Assembly: GCA_023374045.1 (NCBI GenBank) | Contig: CM041776.1 | Location: forward strand, 138,263,296-138,327,295 | Source: Limonium bicolor | Lineage: Eukaryota > Streptophyta > Magnoliopsida > Caryophyllales > Plumbaginaceae | Direction: 5' to 3' | DNA length: 64,000 nucleotides | In this document: positions 32,119 to 46,221 of the stretch, piece by piece | Position numbering within the stretch: position 1 is the first letter of the stretch | Layout: every line of letters begins with the position of its first letter | Notes under the pieces: generated by a model | What the model was told of the DNA's origin: nothing | Databases searched by the model: none | Seen by the model: only the letters and a program-made list of their open reading frames with translations | Made by a program: the position numbers and the translations under genes

Positions 32119-33015
32119 TTATAGCCTCCCAATCATATGTATATATATATATGTAGCACTTGGCACTACTAAGGAAGTATTTTTCCTGACTTCTGAAAAT
32201 ATAGATTTAAGTTTGTTCTTTCTCACTGTTTATTAGGAGTCCAGCATTGTCACTGTAATGATACTAGCTGAGACCCTTGGTATTTGAGCTGGTATTACAT
32301 CCCGTGTTTATTTACGTTGGATGTTTGATTATATATAGTGAGACTCTGTTATGATTTTTTTTTGATATTATCATTGGTTATTTTTGTAGGACTATACTGA
32401 TAGTCATATTTCAAGTTTCGCACGGTCTTCTCGCGAAGTAAATAAGGAATTGTAAGATCTTCCAGTCCCGCACTGGGCAGCAAGCTCAGTGCCTGGGTAT
32501 CCCATAAAATTCAGTGTTTTTCTTTCCGTGTAGGTCTTCGTTCACCTTTATTTGGTTTACTGGAGCAGCACTTGTTGTAGCAAGTGCGCCATGTAGGTTG
32601 GATCATCATGCAGTGTACGTCCATTAAGATATATTCTTATTCCATCATCACTGTATACTTGGCAGTATTGTCAGCTTCTCTGGTTGTCATCGGTATAGCG
32701 TCACTGTTATTCATCGTCAACCTCCCGTGTGAATGACAGTCGGCGTCGTACGGTCATCAACAAGCCCTTTCGCCAGTTCAGGTAGTCTTAAGTATTTGTT
32801 TTAATTAATGTATTCCTTCTCATGACATCTGCTCGTTATTTAGGCAGGTCATAGTTTGTAGTTACTGTAAGTTTGAACAGTTATTAACGCCCTTCGGCGG
32901 ACCAAGTAAGATCTGACTTTCTATTCCTCACTGTTCTATCACACACCCCGTATCCCAAGGCTAATTTTGGTTGTACTCAGTTCTCAGAGCGCAACTACGC
33001 TCTGATACCACTTTT
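32119..33015 (-). mobile_element. Truncated second internal region of family B
   Basis: Duplicates 42407-43302 almost exactly, including the PBS beside the LTR. Together with 33016-57265 it forms LTR-internal-LTR-partial internal on the minus strand, a tandem form usually made by unequal recombination between LTRs. The left end is cut off at family C. Confidence 0.85.
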
Positions 33016-36000
33016 TGTAACACCCCAACCCGAAATCCAATAACCTGTACAATGATAGCTCCCAAAGATAACTGGAAATGCAGCGGAAAATATATACATA
33101 ACAACGGGTGGTGCTACAATGCCGCTAGTCACCCATGTGACTAACAAGGCTAACTCTTCAACATAACTTACAAAAGATGCGGTCTGAGCGCTGAATACAA
33201 ACCTCTTAAAATAACAAAACCAATAGTAAAGATACAGTACTGTAAATTGCTTCCGGTAATAATAATCCCCTGTCTTAATTCTACCCCACCTACACTCGGT
33301 CGGGTAATCTCTTCAACTTCAGGTACCTGAAAAATGGGGGTGCCCCCAAAGGGGCTCAGCAAACAACGCTGGTATGGAAAACGTGCAGCCCATCGTCTAC
33401 CGGGCCACACCAACTACTTTGTCGAATACATGCAGTTCATTTTTGTAAAGCTGTAAACAAGCATAGTATGATAATAACAAGTATCCATACAAGGACAACA
33501 ATGTCACATAAAACAAGACTTCAGAAGGTCAAGTTAGATGAACTGTAATCATTTGATAGTTGTCGGGTCCACACAGTGGGACTGACAGATGTATAGAAGT
33601 ATGTCAATATAGTGGAGGTATAGTGACCTCGTTATAAAGAAAGGTTGGGTAAGTAGTCCCCCAGAAGGTAACGTAGTTAATTCCTGTACTTAAAAGATGT
33701 GGGAATCGAACCCTCGAGAGGAATGAAGTCTTCCTCTCCACTTGAACTGTTCCGGTACGCAGCCGGTGAGTGACATAGTGCACCCAGAACTCTCGAACTG
33801 TTCCGGTACGCAGCCGGTGGGTGGCATAGTGCACCCAGAACTCCCGTCGCGACGTAAATTGAATAGGAGACGACCTGAGACAGGTACAACTCCCGTAGCA
33901 TGCATGGCCAGATCCAACTGGGCTCCTCGTTCTCGTAGTGTAGAATTGTTAGGTGTCATACAAGGACGTTAAACTAGAACACAATGTGTATTGTCAGTTA
34001 TCACGTTTAGGATAATGACGTTTGTTTAAAGTGAAGTTAGTGAGAGACTTGAGTACAAGTTCTCGGTATAATAAAGCGCAGGTATTTAATCCACTGGTAT
34101 AGTAGTGTTTGTATGCGTGGGACATACACGTTGTAGTTAGCATCATTCAAGCACATGAAATAACACAACGGTGCACAAGAGTAAACAACATTTTTCATTA
34201 ATTATCTTGGTCGTTATTTCAAACAACAGATAGCACACAAGCCGGTGTAATCCGGTAGAAAACAGGTTGCAAGAATCCCATACCGTTCACCGTAGACTGT
34301 ACTTGTTTAGTTCCCGGTCAACGTCTGGTCAAACAATGTCCTAGAATAGGATTAATCTGAGAGTGTTAATTTATGTAACTCTCGTATAATAGTTTTATTG
34401 ATTCATGAAACGATTTCATATTCGTTATTTCATGTGAGGTTTATTTCTTTATACTTAGGTAGTTTCTTTAACCTCTTACCCTTATTATTAATTAAGGTAT
34501 TATATATTTCCAAAACATGTAGTCTTTAATGTTTAAAACTTATATTGTGTGGTAACTTCTTTTAATTACCTTATGATTGGATATATAACTTATTTGTTAT
34601 TCCTTGTGGTTTATCTTTAAAGCCTTAAATGTATAAATATATTCACGTACCATTTATGTTACATGTTTTACAATTGTCCAATTGACATAGTAATTTATAA
34701 TTTTATCAATGACATTTATTGGTCACATGTTAATTAATTCTCCTCTTACTTTATTTTAAAAATATACTATAGCTCCAAATATTATTTGGTGTTTCCACAT
34801 TAAATTCCTTATATTCTTTTCCTTTTGATTTACTTGAAAATCTAAAATATATATATTTCATACACATGTTATTTGTGATACATATATATATAGTTGTCTA
34901 AATGACATAACCACTTCATAAGTTCTCAAATTATTTTTACATGTCACGCATGGGCATATTTTTCCATATCTTTTATTAATTATAAACTAACCCCAAATAA
35001 TATTATTTCTTTACAAGTAAATTACTTGTACTTGCATCTCATATAGTTTTAATTTCATAAATCCTTAAATCATAATTATCTTTTCTAAATTCTTAAATAT
35101 CCATATAGGACCTACAATATTTTTTTAATCCCATAAATACCTCATGCTTTTCGGGTATTATATTATAACCTCGTTTATTCATAAACTTTACTTTATACTC
35201 CAAAATACATTATAATACATAGTTTCATTTCCTTAATTAATTAATTCACTGAACCACCACTATAAATTCGGTAATTATTATTTGAACATCATAACTTTAA
35301 TAAATCACCAATTAGCCACATTTATTTTCGGCTATGCCATGTAGTTTCTTATAATTACATCTTTACCTCAATAACTTTATATAGGTTACATATTAACTTA
35401 TAAACTATAGTTTTAATATTTAATTTCCTCAATTACCAAGTGGACATTTATATTTCTACAAATTATGCTTTCGCCCCATATAAGATCGGTTTTATAGTTA
35501 AACTCTTATAAATTACATAATCACCCCAAAACTTTAATAAACTTAATATTTCATGTCATAAATCATTTTATCCCAAAGTTTTCGGTCAACATTTTGACCA
35601 AGGTTAAATTTTATACTTATACATTAATATACTCATAAACTTATATGAATCTCGGCTTTACACCAATCTTCCATAAATTACAAAATAGTCCCAAAACTTT
35701 ATAATAGTTACTTAATAACTTATAAACTATAGTTTAAATATTTAATTCCTCAAAATTTCGGAAGTGAACTTTATAATTCTCTTAATTATGAATTCGCCCA
35801 TATTCAACTCCAAACTTTCATAATAAGTTTTATAAATTACATAATAGCCCAAAACTTTATAAATTGTCATTTTAACACTTGTTTAAATTATCTAAAATTC
35901 ATAAACTTAATTCCTAACCTTATATTATACCATAATTACTCCAAACATACCCTTAACTCTCGGCTTTCACAATATATACACCAAACTTTCCAAAATTTGC

Positions 36001-38740
36001 AATTTAGCCACATAACTTAATTATTAGCCATTTAAGCACTAGTAAAATATTTTTAACTCTCCAAACTTTATAATATAAGTTTATATACACATAGTAGCTC
36101 ATTAAAACCTATTTATCACTTAGACCATTCGGCCATAATTAATAGTGACTATATATATAAAAGTGGGTTTATAGTCAAAATAATTATACATAAATTCATA
36201 GGAGTTATAAACTCATGTAAAAATTATTGTAATGTCTTATATTGATTCTTAGCTCAAAATAGAGCATTTTACCCTTGGTAATTCGGTTTGAATTTGTACC
36301 TAACATAGATAAATTTTGTGACACAAAAATGTGTCTTAAGGTAAATATTTTCCATATATGTTATAGATTATTTTTATATTATATGGTTTCGGTTTTATAA
36401 CCTAGGAGATGTACATAATTTTTGTATAATTTTTAGAAGCTTAACAAGCTTAAAACATAAAGATTAACTTAGTAAACTTACTTCTTAAAAGGTGGTTAAG
36501 TGCTTGAACTCTTCTTGAATCTCCAAGCTTTCTCCAAGGAAATTTTGATGCTCCACTTCGGTTATATGCAAGTGGTGAAGGAGTTTAGGAGTTAGATCTT
36601 CAATAAAGATCTTAAGTAGATTTGTAAGTAGTTTTCCAAGAATTTACCTTAAGCTTTTTCTCCTTATAAATTCGGCTCACTTAAGGTGGATGAAGAACAA
36701 GTTTTCCTTCATGAAAATGAAGAAGAAAGAACCTTAGAAGAGGTAGAAATCGGTTACACAACAAAATGTGCTTTAAGGATTTTCAAGCATGAAAACTACC
36801 TTAAGATAACCTTGAGATGCTCCTTGGATTAATGTTGGTTTGGACAACCCCTTGGAGTATTAGTTGATGCCGAAATGCTATGGTTGTGCTAGGAAGAGTT
36901 TTGCTTCAAGGCTTGACAAGAAATGCTAGGAAATTACCTTAAAGATGAAGATAGAAGTTAAAACTCCATTAATGGACTTAGAGCTTCAAAGGAAGAAGAT
37001 GAAGGAAGAAGAGAGAGGAACCTTACCAATTCGGAAATGAAGTGGGCAAGGGAAAGAATGAGTGCAACGTATGGTATAAGGTAAGTTTGCTTGATTTTTG
37101 TTTTGTTAATTTTTAATGTCAAATGACTATTCTTTTTAGTTTTATTCCATAGGTTATTGGCTCAATAAATGCCCATGTTTCCAGCATGTGTTCGGCCATG
37201 TGGTGTGACAAGGCAAGGTGGAAGAAAATAATGTGAGCTAGAAGACAAGGTAAGAAAAGTAAGGCTTTATTCCTTTGATTTTTCAATGTTTGTAACTTGT
37301 CTTCTTCTTCATTGTAGGTGGCCGAATTCAAGGCTGAATGGAGCTCATCAATCGGCAATCAAGAGCCAAGAACAAGCATGGAAGGTCACTTAAATTTAAG
37401 AAAGCAAAAAGGTGGAATCTAGATCTACTTTTTGCCTTTTTCATTTTGTTTTTGTCTAGCAACATGGCCTTGTTCCCTTGCATTATTTCGACAGCTTGGT
37501 GGTCAAATGAGACCTACATACTTTGACATTAAGTATTATAGCACATGGGAAGGTGAGTCATCATGTCTTATGCTTTTATAAATTTTTAATGTAAGTTTTA
37601 TACTAGTTTTTGGACATAAAATCGGCCCCTATAGAGCACCTTTTTGACACTGCCTTTAATTGATTTAGAGGGTCATTTTAACCCTATTTAAGATTCTTAA
37701 TTCGTGGCATGTGAAAAACTACAAGGTATTGCGTAAAACGCGTTTTAGTGACACCCGAAGGTGCGTTTTTGTGCTCTAAGGAAATTTTGGGAAATAACTT
37801 GTCTTTATGAGTTCCAAGTGTTATAAACACTTATTATAGTAAATAATGATATTATTGTTACATTGAGTTATATGGGGTTACATCACCCATGACATAATTT
37901 ACGGGCCATCGGGACACTCCCGGGCAAAAGGAGCGTTAAGAAATCCCCTGAGGTTTTTGTTGAATTTTGAGAACCCACTTCGTGTGTTCTCTTTAGGATG
38001 GTTAGTAATGATGGTAGGAACTCTAAGAATTAATTTTATAGGAGTTCGTGCCACCTCGGCACTCCTCCGGGCTTTTCGTGCTTAAGGGGCGTGCGTGAGC
38101 ACTCCCGAGCGTTTTGCGTATTTGACTAAATATGGCTTAGGAATCATGTTTATATATTCACATAATGAGTGTATGACCATTTGGTTTGAGTTTTAGAAGG
38201 TCATACAAGGTCATGCTTAATCGCCTGTTTCTAAGGCGTTTTACGAACGTTCTTCTTGTCAAGATGTTTAGTGCATCTTTGACCTTTGATGAGTTATTAT
38301 ATCTTCATAATATATACAATAGGTGTAACATAAGTTGTTACATTTATCTAATTGTGTATTTCAATTTATTGTAGCATTTATAGATGCTTAGGCATTCGTA
38401 AAGTATTTACGTTGCTCGTTTGTATACACGTTGGTATTGTTCTTTTCTTGTTGACGCTCTTTATATCGAGCTAGTTATGCAAGAAGTTTAGTCCTTGTTA
38501 ATAATTGTACATGAACGTTTGTACGAATATGTTTAGTAAAATTACGCTAGTTAGCGTTTATGGTAAAACGACTGTTTTTTGTGTTTTGCATGCGTGAGTT
38601 TGCATGCGCACGTGTAATAACATTAATTCACGTAACGTTTGCATGTATAGATTAGCATGTGTAACTAAAACGATCTGTTTCTAGATCAATTCTCCATTAT
38701 TTAATAATAAACAAGTATTAATTAGATTCGGGGTATTTCA
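33016..38740 (-). mobile_element. Family B LTR, left copy (5725 bp)
   Basis: On the minus strand it runs from TGAAATACCCCGAATC (ending 38740) to GGGGTGTTACA (33016). It holds the acceptor block (33327-33365), a 51-bp direct repeat (33744-33845), a TTGCAACCTGTTTTCTACCGG block (about 34235-34275) and a long AT-rich middle. Open frames near 37119-37526 are kept in both LTR copies but show no family features and are not called as genes. Confidence 0.88.
33744..33845. repeat. 51-bp direct repeat, two copies, in family B LTR
   Basis: GAACTGTTCCGGTACGCAGC begins each unit. The same pair is present in the other LTR at 44028-44129, so it predates insertion. Overlapping short frames here come from the repeat. 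Confidence 0.85.
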
Positions 38741-38742
38741 AT

Positions 38743-38776
38743 CTACCCCCCTTAAAAAGGACTTCGCCCCGAAGTC
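38743..38776 (-). promoter_or_regulatory. Family B terminal polypurine tract with hairpin
   Basis: On the minus strand GACTTCG, loop GGG, CGAAGTC is followed by CTTTTTAAGGGGGGTAG and then the LTR. The stem differs from element A's GAACTTTG/CAAAGTTC but stays fully paired. Confidence 0.8.
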
Positions 38777-39243
38777 TCATATCTAAGTTCAAATGGTTGT
38801 GGGGAATCAAGTTCCGCTAAGCATCCACAACTCAATTCTATTTTAGGGATCAAGTCCCAAGTTCCACTACTTCTCAGTTCGTAGTATATATTCAATCATA
38901 ACATACAGTATAATGAGCATGAAAGGTCATCACCAAAAACCACTTAGTGCAGTGCAGCGTAGTGCACGTAATTCATTCATAGCAGTGTAGCAAGGTACAG
39001 ATCATGCAAACATGGAGTCATTCCAATATAGTATGACGTAGTACACATAATTTCGTAGTGCCAAAGTAGCTTCAATATAGTGTAACGTAGTACACATAAT
39101 CCATTCATGCTAGTGTAACGTAGTACACATCATCAAGTAAGAGTTCATAGAATCACAAAGTCATACTTGTTCACATACAAATCACAGTGCAACAGTACAA
39201 TGAAAGTGTACTTCCATGCTAAAATGCTAAAACGCGGTAGGCT

Positions 39244-39280
39244 CTCCCCCCCTTAAAAAGAGGGGTACGCCCCCGTACCC
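39244..39280 (-). promoter_or_regulatory. Family B second hairpin plus purine tract
   Basis: On the minus strand GGGTACG, loop GGGG, CGTACCC is followed by CCTCTTTTTAAGGGGGGGAGAG. It corresponds to 14301-14334 in element A and 775-808 in R1. Confidence 0.6.
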
Positions 39281-39459
39281 TAGACTATCACAACTTGTCT
39301 GGAAATAGTGAGCAATCTTCACTCTTATTTAAAACTTACGATTAGTTTAAAAGATAGCCTCTCGGCTGTAAGATTTTAGGTGGGTATGGCACATATTTTG
39401 GTTAAGATACGTGAAATACGTTGTGCATTTCCCTTGAGCTCAGTAGATAATTTTAACTG

Positions 39460-39494
39460 ATGGGACCACCCGCTTCCGTTGCGCGACTCTGAAT
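39460..39494 (-). other. Initiator tRNA-Met 5'-half-like segment (family B)
   Basis: On the minus strand it reads ATTCAGAGTCGCGCAACGGA, then AGCGGGTGGTCCCAT. It matches the plant initiator tRNA from its 5' end through the D-arm to the CAT anticodon with a few changes. It lies about 200 bp from the second hairpin-PPT site. Confidence 0.65.
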
Positions 39495-42400
39495 AAGTAA
39501 TGTTCAATCATTTTGGAATAGTCCTAAATGCGCTTCATAGGTGGTATATTTAAGTTTCTTTATGTTCACATGTAGGGTTGATAAGTTGTGTTCACCATTA
39601 TTTTCGTTTGATTGTCATTGTTGATCTTGACTGGACTTTTGTCCGTTTACGGGGTATTGCCCCTAAGAATTCATGCATTCTCTGACATGTTTTATTTTGC
39701 ATTATCATGCTTTTATATTTGAATCCCGTATGTATGGGTGAAGGTGATCTTCCATCTTGTTTGTTGTCAAATTATTCCATGTCTTGTTTAGACTGTCGGA
39801 TTGATGTGCCGCGGTATGCCACCGCTCCTGATTATCTTGTCTCTTAGTAGCTGTTAGTTGCAGCATAGCTTGGTATTCTTTGTTGTATATCTTTTTTTTA
39901 CTGTACGTCGGCTTCCAATAATATTGTAAGGTTTGTTCCTGTGATGTTCAGGCACATGTGATGTATCTTTCATTATCCTTTTTGAGCAAATCTACTACGA
40001 GGTTCTTCCTCTATGTGGCATATACTGTAATACAGTTCACCTTCCATTTGATTTTTCGTTGTCGAGTTCTTTTCCTGTGTTCTTCCCGCTAGTTGCCTTC
40101 GCATATGGGGTATCTTCTTGATATATATTATTACTTACTTGTCCAATTTAGGATTACTCCTTGTCAAGTCCATAAGCTCTCGCACGTTTGGTTGAAGCAT
40201 TCTTCCTTCCATGGGTCCTTACCCGATTGGTTTACTATATAAATTCATCATTGGTAGTGGTAGCGTCCTGATAGTGGGGTTCATCATCTTTGTCGGTGTT
40301 GCTGATGCATTCAGTGGTTCAGTTGTTGTAAATAGTTGTAGTATTCTTGTTGGTCTTGACTTTGTCTTCTATTCATCACCTCTTGTAGCTGTAATCGTCG
40401 GCCTTCGGGTCTTGAATAAATACTGGGGTATATTAAAGTTCTTCTCTTTGACCTTCAGGTCATCATCCCGTGGTTCAGGTATTTGGGTTTACTGTTACCA
40501 TTCGGTTTTCATTTTCAATGTAATGTATGAGCTACGGTCAAGCCGTGCATCTTGTTTATAGTATAGAAGATTTCCTGTTATTATCGATTCGCCAATTGTC
40601 GGTAGGACATAACCGATCCTTTATTGTCTGTTCATTAAGTATACCACAGTAGGGTTCCCGTTAAGGTTTCTAACAAGGTATAATTTTCTCACAATTCCAC
40701 ATGTTCTTGCGGTTTATAAAATAACTATGTGAGTATTAGTATAAAGTTTCTTATAGGTGGGTTCCCATTTAATATACTGGGTTTGAATTTATAAAGAAAG
40801 ACTTAAAGTCGATCCTTCCCTTCAGATGGCAATAAGGCCATAACTTAGAAGGTAGCTTGTAAATTCTCACATTATAGGTAGATGTCTCTTGATCATATTT
40901 AACTTATTATCATGACTTATGGTATAATAACAATTAGTATTTCCTTCATAGTTGACTATTTTTCCGACAAACGCGGAGTTGTTTTAGCTGTTAAGTCTCT
41001 TCAGGATAGCTTGGTTACTTTAACTTTTAACTTACATTCTCAACATCTAATATACTTTATTAGACAGATTTTAGTTTAGACTTAAAAACAAATATTTACT
41101 TATCACAGAGATATTGGTGACCACTTGTAGGGAGTCTCAGGAATCATCCAACCCTGCCGGGGTCAGCGTCAGTGTCGAACTATCCCTCCACTCCATTTTG
41201 TGTTTGGTTTTCCCTTGATCTGACCAGGACCAAGTTCGACCTCCCACGTCAAATATCAAACAACCACATAATTGCAAATTTCCAAATTTTATCTTATCAA
41301 GACTTTGTGACGTGGTGATTACTACATTCTTCCTTGATTGTTACACAACTACTCTAGTAACTGTTGTAACTTACACTTGAAACTAGTGTATTCCTTAATC
41401 CCCAGAATTAAATTCCTTTGATCAAACCATCAAGCGGGGTAGCCAGTTTTCCTCTTGGCATAAAAGATAAGTTCTTGTCAAGACATCTAGACACATACTG
41501 TCTAACAAATATATTCAGCAATCATTTGACTCTTGGACCCATCATACAAGCAATAAATTCAGTCATGGACTTGGATACCTTGGAATATACTCTTCTCTTT
41601 AAAAGGCTTTATCTAGTATTTAACTTATCAAGGCTTGATCATTGCCTAGACTTTGGTTACCATCACTTAGAATAAAGACAGTCATAGTTATTTCTGAATT
41701 TGGATTAAGACTCCAAGAAAAGTTTTTATAAGCCATTCTACAATTAAGATCCCATAAAGTATTAATCTCTCCGCCTTAAGCTTGGCCTTTTTCTTGTTAT
41801 ATTTAAACTTCATGGATCAGGTGAATTATGTGTTCACCCTAGGTTAATTATATTTAAATAGTACCCTTCCAAACTAGGGGTTCCCAGTTTGAATCCTACG
41901 GTTTGGTGACAAGACAGTCAACTTTATGGTTTGTTTCTATCTCTTAGATACATGGTTAATCCACAAACTCATTGGCTTTCAAAAATATAGATTGCTTAGG
42001 TGTATAAAATAGAGAATTTATAATCATGGAGATTAGTATATCTCGTTAGGAAAGTTCACGTGTAAAACGTTTGTTGCAAGTCAGGGTATGTTCTCCCCCC
42101 CTTAAAAGTTTAACCCTCATTCACCTTTAGTGTTTATATGAATTCAAACTCTCAATATAGCTTACCCTGCCTCCATAGAGAGTTATTTGTTGCTATAATC
42201 GTATAAAAATTTATACCACATTGGAAGGAAACTTCATTTGTTCTCAGGTGTTCTTTACTTACATTCTCAAATTGAGCTGTCATGGAAGACATATGCTCAT
42301 ATAAATCCATAAGGATAGAGTAGGACATGTGCCTCAAAATAGGGTAGGTATATTTTATGATACTCATCCCTCTGAAATATATCAATACTCCTCAAAAGTT

Positions 42401-43274
42401 TTAGGTTTATAGCCTCCCAATCATATGTATATATATATATGTAGCACTTGGCACTACTAAGGAAGTATTTTTCCTGACTTCTGAAAATATAGATTTAAGT
42501 TTGTTCTTTCTCACTGTTTATTAGGAGTCCAGCATTGTCACTGTAATGATACTAGCTGAGACCCTTGGTATTTGAGCTGGTATTACATCCCGTGTTTATT
42601 TACGTTGGATGTTTGATTATATATAGTGAGACTCTGTTATGATTTTTTTTTGATATTATCATTGGTTATTTTTGTAGGACTATACTGATAGTCATATTTC
42701 AAGTTTCGCACGGTCTTCTCGCGAAGTAAATAAGGAATTGTAAGATCTTCCAGTCCCGCACTGGGCAGCAAGCTCAGTGCTTGGGTATCCCATAAAATTC
42801 AGTGTTTTTCTTTCCGTGTAGGTCTTCGTTCGCCTTTATTTGGCTTACTGGAGCAGCACTTGTTGTAGCAAGTGCGCCATGCAGGTTGGATCATCATGCA
42901 GTGTACGTCCATTAAGATATATTCTTATTCCATCATCACTGTATACTTGGCAGTATTGTCAGCTTCTCTGGTTGTCATCGGTATAGCGTCACTGTTATTC
43001 GTCGTCAGCTTCCCGTGTGAATGACAGTTGGCGTCGTACGGTCATCAACAAACCCTTTCGCCAGTTCAGGTAGTCTTAAGTATTTTTTTAATTAATGTAT
43101 TCCTTCTCATGACATCTGCTCGTTATTTAGGCAGGTCATAGTTTGTAGTTACTGTAAGTTTGAACAGTTATTAACGCCCTTCGGCGGACCAAGTAAGATC
43201 TGACTTTCTATTCCTCACTGTTCTATCACACACCCCGTATCCCAAGGCTAATTTTGGTTGTACTCAGTTCTCAG

Positions 43275-43297
43275 AGCGCAACTACGCTCTGATACCA
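43275..43297 (-). promoter_or_regulatory. Family B primer-binding site in a hairpin
   Basis: On the minus strand TGGTATCAGAGCG is followed by TAGTTG and CGCTCTGA; TCAGAGCG pairs perfectly with CGCTCTGA. The duplicate at about 32988-33010 is the same. Confidence 0.8.
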
Positions 43298-43302
43298 CTT
43301 TT

Positions 43303-44836
43303 TGTAACACCCCAACCCGAAATCCAATAACCTGTACAATGATAGCTCCCAAAGATAACTGGAAATGCAGCGGAAAATATATACATAACAACGGGTGGTG
43401 CTACAACGCCGCTAGTCACCCATGTGACTAACAAGGCTAACTCCAACATAACTTACAAAAGATGCGGTCTGAGCGCTGAATACAAACCTCTTAAAATAAC
43501 AAAACCAATAGTAAAGATACAGTACTGTAAATTGCTTCCGGTAATAATAATCCCCTGTCTTAATTCTACCCCACCTACACTCGGTCGGGTAATCTCTTCA
43601 ACTTCAGGTACCTGAAAAATGGGGGTGCCCCCAAAGGGGCTCAGCAAACAACGCTGGTATGGAAAACGTGCAGCCCATCGTCTACCGGGCCACACCAACT
43701 ACTTTGTCGAATACATGCAGTTCATTTTTGTAAAGCTGTAAACAAGCATAGTATGATAATAACAAGTATCCATACAAGGACAACAATGTCACATAAAACA
43801 AGACTTCAGAAGGTCAAGTTAGATGAACTGTAATCATTTGATAGTTGTCGGGTCCACACAGTGGGACTGACAGATGTATAGAAGTATGTCAATATAGTGG
43901 AGGTATAGTGACCTCGTTATAAAGAAAGGTTGGGTAAGTAGTCCCCCAGAAGGTAACGTAGTTAATTCTGTACTTAAAAGATGTGGGAATCGAACCCTCG
44001 AGAGGAATGAAGTCTTCCTCTCCACTTGAACTGTTCCGGTACGCAGCCGGTGAGTGACATAGTGCACCCAGAACTCTCGAACTGTTCCGGTACGCAGCCG
44101 GTGGGTAGCATAGTGCACCCGGAACTCCCGTCGCGACGTAAATTGAATAGGAGACGACCTGAGACAGGTACAACTCCCGTAGCATGCATGGCCAGATCCA
44201 ACTGGGCTCCTCGTTCTCTTAGTGTAGAATTGTTAGGTGTCATACAAGGACGTTAAACAAGAACACAATGTGTATTGTCAGTTATCACGTTTAGGATAAT
44301 GACGTTTGTTATAAAGTGAAGTTAGTGAGAGACTTGAGTACAAGTCCTCAGTATAGTAAAGCGCAGGTATTTAATCCACTGGTATGTAGTGTTGTATGCG
44401 TGGGACATACATGTCGTAGTTAGCACATTCGCGCGTATAAAATAACACAACAGTGCACAAGAGTAAACAACATTTTACATTAATTATCTTGGTCGTTATT
44501 CAAACAACAGATAGCACACAAGCCGGTGTAATCCGGTAGAAAACAGGTTGCAAGAATCCCATACCGTTCACCGTAGACTGTACTTGTTTAGTTCCGGTCA
44601 ACGTCTGGTCAAACAATGTCCTAGAATAGGATTAATCTAAGAGTGTTAATTTATGTAACTCTCGTATAATAGTTTTATTGATTCATGAAACGATTTCATA
44701 TTCGTTATTTCATGTGAGGTTTATTTCTTTATACTTAGGTAGTTTCTTTAACCTCTTACCCTTATTATTAATTAAGGTATTTATATATTTCCAAAACATG
44801 TAGTCTTTAATGTTTAAAACTTATATTGTGTGGTAA
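43303..44836 (-). mobile_element. Family B LTR, right copy, first part
   Basis: Same sequence as 33016-34559 with few differences. It is interrupted after GTGGTAA (44836) by family D and resumes at 53026. The duplicated GGTAA marks the insertion. Confidence 0.9.
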
Positions 44837-45769
44837 TGTAACACCCCCGAATAAACATCCAGTAGTACAACGAGCTCCTAGCCTTAATACAAAACAACTA
44901 TGCAGCGGATTCTCAACATCATCCGGGTGTCACAGACGCCAACCACCCACGTGGTTGACAGACCACATTACCAATACCAAGTTACGGTCTGCATGACTGG
45001 AAACAGCTCTCCACCAAAACTCATATACAATGCAAGATACAATTCCAAAAACCGAGTGTCTACAATACAGTTACTAAATCATAGACCGAAAAGTACAACC
45101 CGGGTTTAGTAGCAACCCATACACTAGCATACTATTCCAAACTCAGAAGTCATGCCCAGATAGACTACCCCCATGATAGCCATCCCGCCTACGCTCCGTT
45201 GTCACCCAGCTCAATACCTGTAAAAATTGGGTTGTAAAGGACTCAGCAAACTACGCTGAGTATGAACGTGTGTAGCCCGCATGTTACCGGGCCACACGAC
45301 TACTTGGTTGAATATTATTAAGTCAATTTACATGCTATAGTAAAGCAGTAAAACACACCACAGTACATCATAGTATCATACACACTTAAAGGTAGTAACA
45401 CATTAGCCATAACAACCAAGCACAACAAGCTGCTAGTATCACAACAGCAATCATGTACATAATAGAACGTGTGCGTAGGTATGTAATACCCATGATCCTC
45501 ACTATGGGATCGTACGAGCGTTGTGTGTTTTCATTTTTTTTTCTCTTGTTCCCTTGAAGTGCATTTTCTTTCTCTTTCCTTGCACCAGGTCTGGGGATGT
45601 AAATTAGATCCCGTGACCATCTCATGTAGGTGCTAATCTTTCCTTGTTTCTTTAAGGGTTATTTATGAATTCTCTTATCACCACCATTTGGGGTACATCT
45701 TCTTCATAGCTAATCCTCCATTCCCGGATAGCTCTCTTTCTCTCTCTGTTGTTTTAAATGTTACGGGCC

Positions 45770-46195
45770 ACTGCCCCGGATACCAAGGGTCCGTCTCCCT
45801 ATTCCTTTTCAATGTTACAAGCCTCTGCTCCGGATACAAAGGGCTCGTCTCCCTATGCCTTCCAATACTCTGGTCTCTACCCCGGATACAAAGGGTCCGT
45901 CTCCCTATTCCTTCTCAATGTTACTAGCCTCAGCTCCGGATACAAAGGGTCTGTCTCCCTATTCCTTCTCAATGTTCTGGTCTCTACCCCGGATACAAAG
46001 GGTCCGTCTCCCTATTCCTTTTAATCTTATTGGCCACTACCCCGGATACAAAGGGTCCGTCTCCCTATTCCTTTTTTCTTTATTATTGGTCTCTACCCCG
46101 GATACAAAGGGTCCGTCTCCCTATTCTTTTTTTTCTTTATTATTGGTCTCTACCTCGGATACAAAGGGTCCGTCTCCCTATTCCTTCTCAAGGTA
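45770..46195. repeat. Tandem repeat, about 8 units of about 54 bp
   Basis: Units carry CCGGATACAAAGGGTCCGTC and TCCCTATTCCTT with length-variable T-runs between. Open frames translated from it (PDTKGPSPYSF repeats) exist in more than one frame and are judged non-coding. Confidence 0.9.
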
Positions 46196-46221
46196 TTGGC
46201 TTATCCTTATCTTTGATAATT

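Larger units (their letters stand above)
38741..43302 (-). mobile_element. Family B internal region (non-coding, 4.6 kb)
   Basis: Bounded by PPT (38743-38755, minus) and PBS (43286-43297, minus). No retroviral protein motifs were found in any frame. It carries a hairpin-PPT module twice (38743-38776, 39244-39280), a possible third purine tract (42091-42105), an initiator-tRNA-like segment (39460-39494) and a block (41119-41260) shared with 133-270. It is a large non-autonomous retrotransposon. Confidence 0.85.

Noticed and set aside
33604..33972. Several overlapping frames on both strands (also 43834-44256)
   Set aside because: They come from the 51-bp direct repeat and its flanks in the LTR; coding in many frames at once is not credible.
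37119..37526. Conserved open frames in both family B LTRs (also 55627-56205)
   Set aside because: Conservation is explained by the LTR duplication. The frames are short, hold indels between copies and have no recognised domain.
45770..46195. CRISPR-like array
   Set aside because: The repeats vary in length and sequence, spacers are also repeated, no cas genes are present and the DNA is plant nuclear.
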